DNA from: Moniliella sp. 'wahieum'
Taxonomy: Eukaryota > Basidiomycota > Moniliellomycetes > Moniliellales > Moniliellaceae
Assembly: GCA_003971905.1 (NCBI GenBank)
Contig: RSEE01000015.1
Coordinates: 1 to 64,000 of the forward strand
Reading direction: 5' to 3'
DNA length: 64,000 nt
Shown: piece by piece, positions 59,008 to 64,000 of the stretch
Layout: each line of letters opens with the position of its first letter
How positions within the stretch are numbered: the stretch's first letter is position 1
Translations under genes and position numbers: made by a program
The notes under the pieces: generated by a model
Told to the model about the DNA's origin: nothing
Database searches by the model: none
What the model saw: the letters and a program-made list of their open reading frames with translations, nothing else

Positions 59008-61355
59008 ATGTCAGCTCCGCCGCCCTTCCCACGCCAGTCCTCCCACCTCCATCCCAGCGGCCGTCACGTCGGCGGCGAGGAGGAGCGCTGGGTCGCATCC
59101 GGACCAGAGACAGGTACCTCGTTCCTTGCCCCCGTGGGCGAAATGCAGTCTTCTGAATCGCTCCTGGGCCCGCCCGGACCGGCGACACCCATCCACCGAC
59201 GCCAGCACCTTTCCTTGACGATGAAGGGGCATTCCCCGTTGCACAGCAGTCTCCCCCCTATCCCAAAGCCTTGACCGCGCCTCCTACGCCCGTGGGCAGA
59301 GACGAGAGGGAGAGCGGTGGGTGGCGGGACGGGATGAAGGACACGGTTCCACCCCTCCGTTCTTCCTCCCGCGCCCACTCGCGCCTCTCCCAGCGTCTGT
59401 CCCAGTTGAGTCCCGCTCCGTCGGGGATGGAGCACCGCCTGTCGGTCCCACGGGTGTCCAGGGCCGTGTCGAGCGCAGCCAGTGCGTCGGCCAGCACGGA
59501 GGAGCCGTCGTCGCGCCCGGTCAGTCGGGTCGGATCCGTTCTCACTTCGCTCCAAAGACGCTTTTCCGTTTCGCTGCTCACTTCGCTGGCCTGGTTGCGC
59601 CTGAGCAACCGCCTCCCCTGGCCGGGCACGACGCAGGATCAGGTGCTGTCCGCCACCGTGTTTGGTCCGCCGATCGACATTGCCGCCTTGTCGGGGCAAA
59701 AGGCACAGGCACAGGCACAGTCTTCGTCTTGTCTTCGCCCGTCTTCCCTCCCAGGTGCATCCGCACTGGCTGGCATTGGGTTGCACCAGCTCGTTACTTG
59801 GCTTCAGTGGCAGGCTCAATTCGGATTGACTCGAACTTCCCATGCGCCGCTGGAACCGGTGCAGACCGCGGCCTCGGCGACGGAGGCCGAGGGACCGACG
59901 GGTGTGGGATCGGAACCCATGGCGCCCGGCCCTGGTCCAGGGTTGGCAGGGGACAGGACCGATGCACCCACTTCTGTGGCTGCGGATGCGACCCAACGCT
60001 ACCCCCCACCATGGCAACATGCTCTACTCTTTTGGTGCGGGTGCAGCGTGCGAGCGTGCACGTGGTGCCCCGCAACTCTCCCGACGGGGCTGAGACTCAC
60101 GAGGTGCAAGTCGTGTACGACTGTGCGGCGCCCCAAGTCGAGGCACGGGTGTATGTGCGACACTGGGGTGTGGCGGCGGAGAACGAGGAGGGGAGCGGGC
60201 GCTTTGGTCCGATATTTGGATCTGACACCGACGCGGTTCCCGTCCTGCTGGGTAGCCAAGTGTGGCCCGGAGGTAGGTTTGGTGCACAGGCTACGTTTCC
60301 GCTTGGTTTGGACCGCGTTCTTTCTGCCTCAGCGGCGAATGCTCAGCTGTGGAGGACGCGTGCCTCAGCGTCATCGGCCACCAACAACATCGGCGGGCTT
60401 GGGTACGGCCCGCTATTCGATCGGGGCGAGCGGCACGGAGTTGGGACGCTAGGTACGTGTACTCACCCCAGTTTGGGGAGTTTGGTGGGTCAAGCTAGGA
60501 ATGGTAGTTACTAACCCAGAACGTACTCTTCCCATCGGTCGCTCTCCACAATCCTCTCCCCTTCACACGAAGGTACGAGTCAAGTGGGTGGCAAGGGAGG
60601 ATGAGGGAGACATTTCTACCGACCCCCTTATGGGAGACCAAGAGGCCGAAGCGGCGGTGTGTGCGCTGGATTCGGAGGGTGCAGAGGAAGACACGACGCT
60701 CCAGTTGGCACTAGTTGTGATCGCTTTGGACCATGCCGGGGCGCCGGTACGTCCGGACAATTGTCAGATGACGTACCTCTCTTCGTCGGGACGTCGCGTG
60801 CGAGGTGATGGGTCGCCTCGCAGCTCACGACACGTCCCCTTTGGCGCCCCAAGATACCGGGGAGGCCACCACGTCAAACGCTGCAGGTGCGGGAATCGAG
60901 GAGAACGAGCAGGTCCCAGCTCGTCTGCCGTTGGGCACTTGGACCACTACGGTCTTGCGGCAAGAAGCGATCGTGCATGGCGGGCTTCGGTTTTGCCTTC
61001 ACGCCATCTACGGCTTGGAGGGAGATCAGAACGGCGACCGGGCGACTGGACAAGACGCGCTTGCTTGTCCCATCTGTTATACCGACCCCCCTTATACACT
61101 CTGTCCGGCACCCACAGTGTCTGCGTCGACTGTGCCGTGCAACTGCGCAATGCAACCTACCAAGCTAATTACGGGTCGACCAATCCCGCCTTCCTCAGCA
61201 CAAGAAGAAGTGGGTCAAGTATGCCTGCCCTGTCTGCCGGAAAGGTGAGTTCCACCGTTCCACCTGGTCCACCTCGCGTACCCCTCCCGGTCTCGAGACC
61301 TGCCTGACCTTTCGTTCCAGCGTACACTTGCATGGTGAATCTCGAGCGCATCTAG
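59008..61355 (+). CDS. RING-finger E3 ubiquitin ligase, MGRN1-like arrangement
   Basis: The ATG at 59008 gives MSAPPPFPRQSSHLHPSGRH. A disordered Ser/Pro/Arg-rich half follows. Around 60010-60300 there is a beta-rich segment (TLLVRVQRASVHVVPRNSPD, VQVVYDCAAPQVEARVYVRH, FGAQATFPLGLDRVL). It stands before the RING as the N-terminal domain does in mahogunin-type ligases. A second such strand set lies at 60660-61020 (EDTTLQLALVVIALDHAGAP; IVHGGLRFCLHAIYGLEGDQ). The RING is C-terminal: LACPICYTDPP at 61060, HSVCVDCAVQLRNATYQANY at about 61115, and KKWVKYACPVCRK at 61205-61244. An intron (61245-61320) then precedes AYTCMVNLERI and TAG 61353-61355. The third Cys ligand falls at a frame change. The loop between ligands 6 and 7 is long, about 35 residues. 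Other frame changes are at about 59260, 60020, 60560 and 60850. Confidence 0.75.
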
Positions 61356-61739
61356 CCGTCCCAATGTTGAGAGGTGAACCTGGAGGCGAGCAAGGAACTA
61401 TGGTTTGGTGGTGTCTGATTGAGCGAGATACAGGAGCACGTGAGCAGCACGTCTTGCGCCTAGACACGACAGGATCGATTGAGAAAGGCCGCATGGGTTG
61501 GTCCAGCTAAACGCTGGGCTTGGTTGGAAGCCTGCAGCAGGGAAACCAAGCGCAGGCCAGAGGATTTTGTCATCACAGAAAATACACGCACAGAGGCGGG
61601 CTGGGCCTAGAGGGAAGGGAAAGGGAAAGGAAAGGGAAAGAAAGGGAAAGAAAGGCAAGGAAATGAGAAAAAAGGTGAACGGGACAGTTGATAGGGTGAG
61701 GGTGTTGGCGCCCACACCCCCACAAGCGAGCGAGGAACG
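61356..61739. other. Convergent intergenic region with purine repeat
   Basis: This is the 3' flank of the RING (+) and H2A.Z (-) genes. Positions about 61611-61665 are an imperfect AAAGGG/AAAGGAAAGGG tract, pure purine on the + strand. Confidence 0.55.
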
Positions 61740-62247
61740 TTATTTGGGCGTGCCCGGCTTGATCGCCTTTTTCTTTGGCATCAAGATGGGATGAATGTGA
61801 GGCAAGACGCCTCCGCCGGCAATTGTAGCTTTGACCAACGCGTCCAACTCGCCATCGCCGCGAATGGCCATTTGAAGGTGCCGGGGCGCGATGCGCTTCA
61901 GGTTGGATTGCTTGGCGACTGAACCGGCGAGCTCCAGCACCTCGGCCGTGAGGTACTCGAGGATGGCGGCCGTGTACACGGCCGCTTTGGCACCGACGCG
62001 CACTTGGCCCTGGGAGCGCTGCTTGAGCCGCCGGTGGATGCGGCCGACAGGGAACTGGGCACGCAGCGCAGTGTCAGTAGCCTACGCCAAGGCGGGGGGC
62101 GGGGGGGGGGCAGAGCGCGCAAGGACACCCGAGGGAGAGAATACGCACCTGCAGGCCAGCACGGGCACTTTGCGTGTGGGCGTCGCCTTGGTCTTGGCAT
62201 CGCCAGGGGGCATGGCCTTGCCCGCCGCCGCCAGGCTTGGGAGGCAT
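61740..62247 (-). CDS. HTZ1: Histone variant H2A.Z
   Basis: This variant replaces H2A near promoters and is deposited by SWR1, whose VPS71 subunit is also encoded in this window. The ATG at 62247 begins [10 protein letters not shown] 94-bp intron at 62055-62148 (GTGCGT...CCCAG) separates SARAGLQ from [20 protein letters not shown]. The core reads [20 protein letters not shown]. The variant-specific parts are [20 protein letters not shown] and [20 protein letters not shown], matching H2A.Z rather than canonical H2A. The C-terminus is [13 protein letters not shown] before TAA 61740-61742. The intron is phase 0 and the product is 137 residues, the expected length. Within exon 1 the frame reads [13 protein letters not shown], but the overlapping frame gives [16 protein letters not shown], far more tail-like. 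A compensating pair of indels is likely. Confidence 0.93.
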
Positions 62248-63701
62248 AGTGGTGGGAGGAGGAGGAGGCGGAGGGCTAGGCGGGGGGTGCGGGGGATGCG
62301 GCAGGCCCGGCGGAGGAGACGAGGAGCAGAGGCGCGGCAGGAGGCGCGAGCAGAGGTGGGGGTGGGCAGGAGCAGGCCAGGCGGCACGCGACCGCTAGTA
62401 CGACGTACACCGGCTGCTCCCAGGCAGCTGGGCGCGGGAGGAAGCGACGCAGTACGGCGCTCTTGGCAGCCAGCCTGAGCACGCGCAGCGCCCGGCGCAG
62501 CGCCAGTGTGCACCGGGGCGGCGTAGAGTTTGAAAGTGGCAAAAGCCGAGCTGGGCGAGTATATCGCCTGCTCCTGGGGCCGTGCCCCGTGCCAGCACCG
62601 CACCACACCGCGCTCGTGCGCACGCCCGGTGCCCACACCCTCCCCTGCCGTGTGCACCGACGTCGATGGGGCTGCTCGGCGCCCACCCTGGCCCAAGGGC
62701 GCCCCCCCTGCACAGCCAGATCACATCGCATCGCGCCCCGTCCTGTCCTCCCGGGCTGGCCTGGAGACCTCCCGGGCTTCCGTCGCTTCAGCTGTCGTCC
62801 CAGGTCAAGCTTCCACGGCTTCCAGCTTCAAGGCCGTCCGGAGGATCCGATGGAACGGCGGCGTCCCTGCAGGCCATGGTGGACCAAGGTACGCATGCGT
62901 CGGGGTGTGGGCCAGGGCGGGGGATGGATGGGCAGCGATGCGGGTAGCTTGGCGGCCAGCAGGCGGGATGGGCGACGGCAACGGCAACGGCAACGGCAAC
63001 GGCGACAGCGACAGCGACGACGACGACGACGACGAAAGGCAGCAGAATGACTGTGAGCATGTGAGGCATGCAGCCGCGCAGGCGTGGCTCCCGTTTGCCC
63101 GATTCCGCCCTGGCGTCCCACATGGGTGACCAGGTTCACCGGTGGGGCCTAGCCGCCTCTGAGATCTGACGGTACATTTCAAAACGCAACCCCGGCCAGG
63201 CGGCGGGAGTTGAGTGCCAAGTACGCGCCCGCGCATCGGACATTGGCTTCTCTCGGGCTTTAGCGCGCAGCAGGCGTCACGCGTCCTGAGGCGTCACGCG
63301 TGCTGCGGCCTCAGGCTGGCTGGGACAAAGGGACCAGAGCAAGTGGGCGCGAACGGGTGCTGCGCTGGGCGCCCCCCCGCCGGCACGCGTGGCGGCAGTG
63401 TTGTGCTGCGCCGGCCGAACATCGGCAGGCCGCGCAGGGGGGCAGTGCTGGGCGTGCGCCGGCCCCACACAGCGCCTGTGCTGGCCGTGCCAGCTGCGAC
63501 CAGCCCAAGGCACGGCGCCCAGGGCGCGGTGCAGGCTGGAGGCGGGGCGCGTGCCTGCCTGCATGCATGCCTGCCTGCCTGCGCGTGCCCGCACCGGCGC
63601 ATGCGTCCCTCCGCGGTGGCACGCTGCGCCCCCCCTCCCCCACCACCCACCTCGCGCCTCGCACTCGCGCCTCGCACCACCACCTCTCCCCTCCACCAGC
63701 A
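62248..63701. other. 1.45-kb divergent intergenic region
   Basis: This is the shared upstream region of H2A.Z (-) and the CYSTM gene (+). It contains GAGTATATCG at about 62558, the microsatellite at 62967-63041 and a CCTGCCTGCATGCATGCC repeat near 63555. An open + frame at 62530-63129 is composition-driven and has no recognisable domain. I support no gene. Confidence 0.45.
62967..63041. repeat. GGCAAC / GACAGC / GAC microsatellite
   Basis: Successive arrays of GGCAAC (about four), GACAGC (about two) and CGA trinucleotides (about seven) run from 62967 to 63041. On the + strand they would read Gly-Asn, Ser-Asp and poly-Asp, but no gene context supports translation. Confidence 0.8.
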
Positions 63702-64000
63702 ATGTCGGCTCAGGACGTACGTCGCCTCTGCTCCTGCGCCCCTCGCGCCCACCCCGCGTCGTGGCTTGCTGACTGCGTGCTCCAGTACTACGGCGGCGGC
63801 GCCCCCCAGCAGGGCTACGGCGCTCCCCAGCAAGGCTACGGCGCTCCCCAGCAGGGCGGCTACTACCCCCCTCCTCCTCAGCAGGCCTACGGCGCCCGCC
63901 GCAGCAGGGCGGCTACTACCCGCAGCAGCAGCAGCCGCAGACGGTGTATGTGCAGCAACCTGCCCAAAAGAGCGGTGGCGGCGGCGATGGGTGCTGTGCC
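63702..64000 (+). CDS. CYSTM-type small tail-anchored protein, 3' partial
   Basis: Exon 1 (63702-63716) encodes only MSAQD. A 69-bp intron at 63717-63785 (GTACGT...TCCAG) follows. Exon 2 reads YYGGGAPQQGYGAPQQGYGA with three APQQGYG repeats, then GGYYPPPPQQAYGA, QTVYVQQPAQKSGGGG and DGCCA at the window edge. The Gly/Tyr/Gln/Pro repeats followed by VYVQQP-K-GGGGDGCC are the hallmark of cysteine-rich transmembrane module proteins. In that family the missing C-terminus is a Cys-rich membrane anchor, and the proteins are linked to stress tolerance. A one-base frame change at about 63898 (GGCGCCCGCCGCAGC) separates the two halves of exon 2. Confidence 0.8.
   Translation, partial: MSAQDVRRLCSCAPRAHPASWLADCVLQYYGGGAPQQGYGAPQQGYGAPQQGGYYPPPPQQAYGARRSRAATTRSSSSRRRCMCSNLPKRAVAAAMGAV

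Noticed and set aside
62530-63129. A + strand frame ending in Asp/Ser/Asn repeats
   Set aside because: It runs through a microsatellite in a divergent promoter, lacks a domain, and other frames are equally open.

Overview
The window is a compact, GC-rich nuclear segment of a fungus. Introns are short (about 55-190 bases), with GTACGT, GTATGT or GTGAGT donors, GCTAAC or CTGAC branch sites and CAG or TAG acceptors. The gene set (Dhh1, Swi3, Vps71, H2A.Z, a Bro1-family protein, a PPxY-bearing arrestin, GH18 chitinase, a GPI-anchored Ser-rich protein, CYSTM) is fungal. A basidiomycete, perhaps a yeast-like Ustilaginomycotina, is my best guess from architecture and composition; no marker in the window proves the lineage.

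Layout. 1-10.4 kb: a double-bromodomain BET factor (5' end outside the window), the RNA helicase DHH1, glutaminyl-tRNA synthetase and IMP dehydrogenase. 10.7-20.1 kb: a Bro1/Rim20 protein sharing a 279-bp divergent promoter with the SWR1 subunit VPS71, a conserved fungal protein with a PB1-like N-terminus, an arrestin-related adaptor and a GPI-anchored Ser-rich protein. 21.4-30.6 kb: a mitochondrial TPR protein, a Tubby/LURP-like unknown, chaperonin CCT1, then a divergent pair likely serving mitochondrial RNA (oligoribonuclease and a pentatricopeptide protein). 31.9-44.8 kb: GH18 chitinase, an ArsB/SLC13-type transporter, an Ala-rich unknown, a SWI3/SMARCC ortholog with a large Pro/Glu/Ala insertion, and a universal-stress-domain protein. 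45.3-64 kb: a large Q/A-rich protein that I read as a candidate Mediator MED25 relative, RPL12, an LtrA-like membrane protein, a single-pass membrane protein with PPxY and PPHKK motifs, a RING E3, histone H2A.Z, and the first exons of a CYSTM protein cut by the window end.

There is no operon logic, and I see no mobile element, viral remnant, CRISPR array, rRNA or tRNA. Loose functional links are chromatin/transcription (BET factor, SWI3, H2A.Z plus its SWR1 loader subunit VPS71, MED25-like) and ubiquitin/endosome traffic (arrestin, Bro1, RING E3, PPxY membrane protein).

An important caveat: most long genes change reading frame several times at single- or double-base losses inside universally conserved protein segments. 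GlnRS alone has about seven. This affects essential genes throughout and is best read as consensus indel error in the assembly, not as pseudogenes. Coordinates below span start to stop of the inferred gene, and exon and frame changes are described in words.
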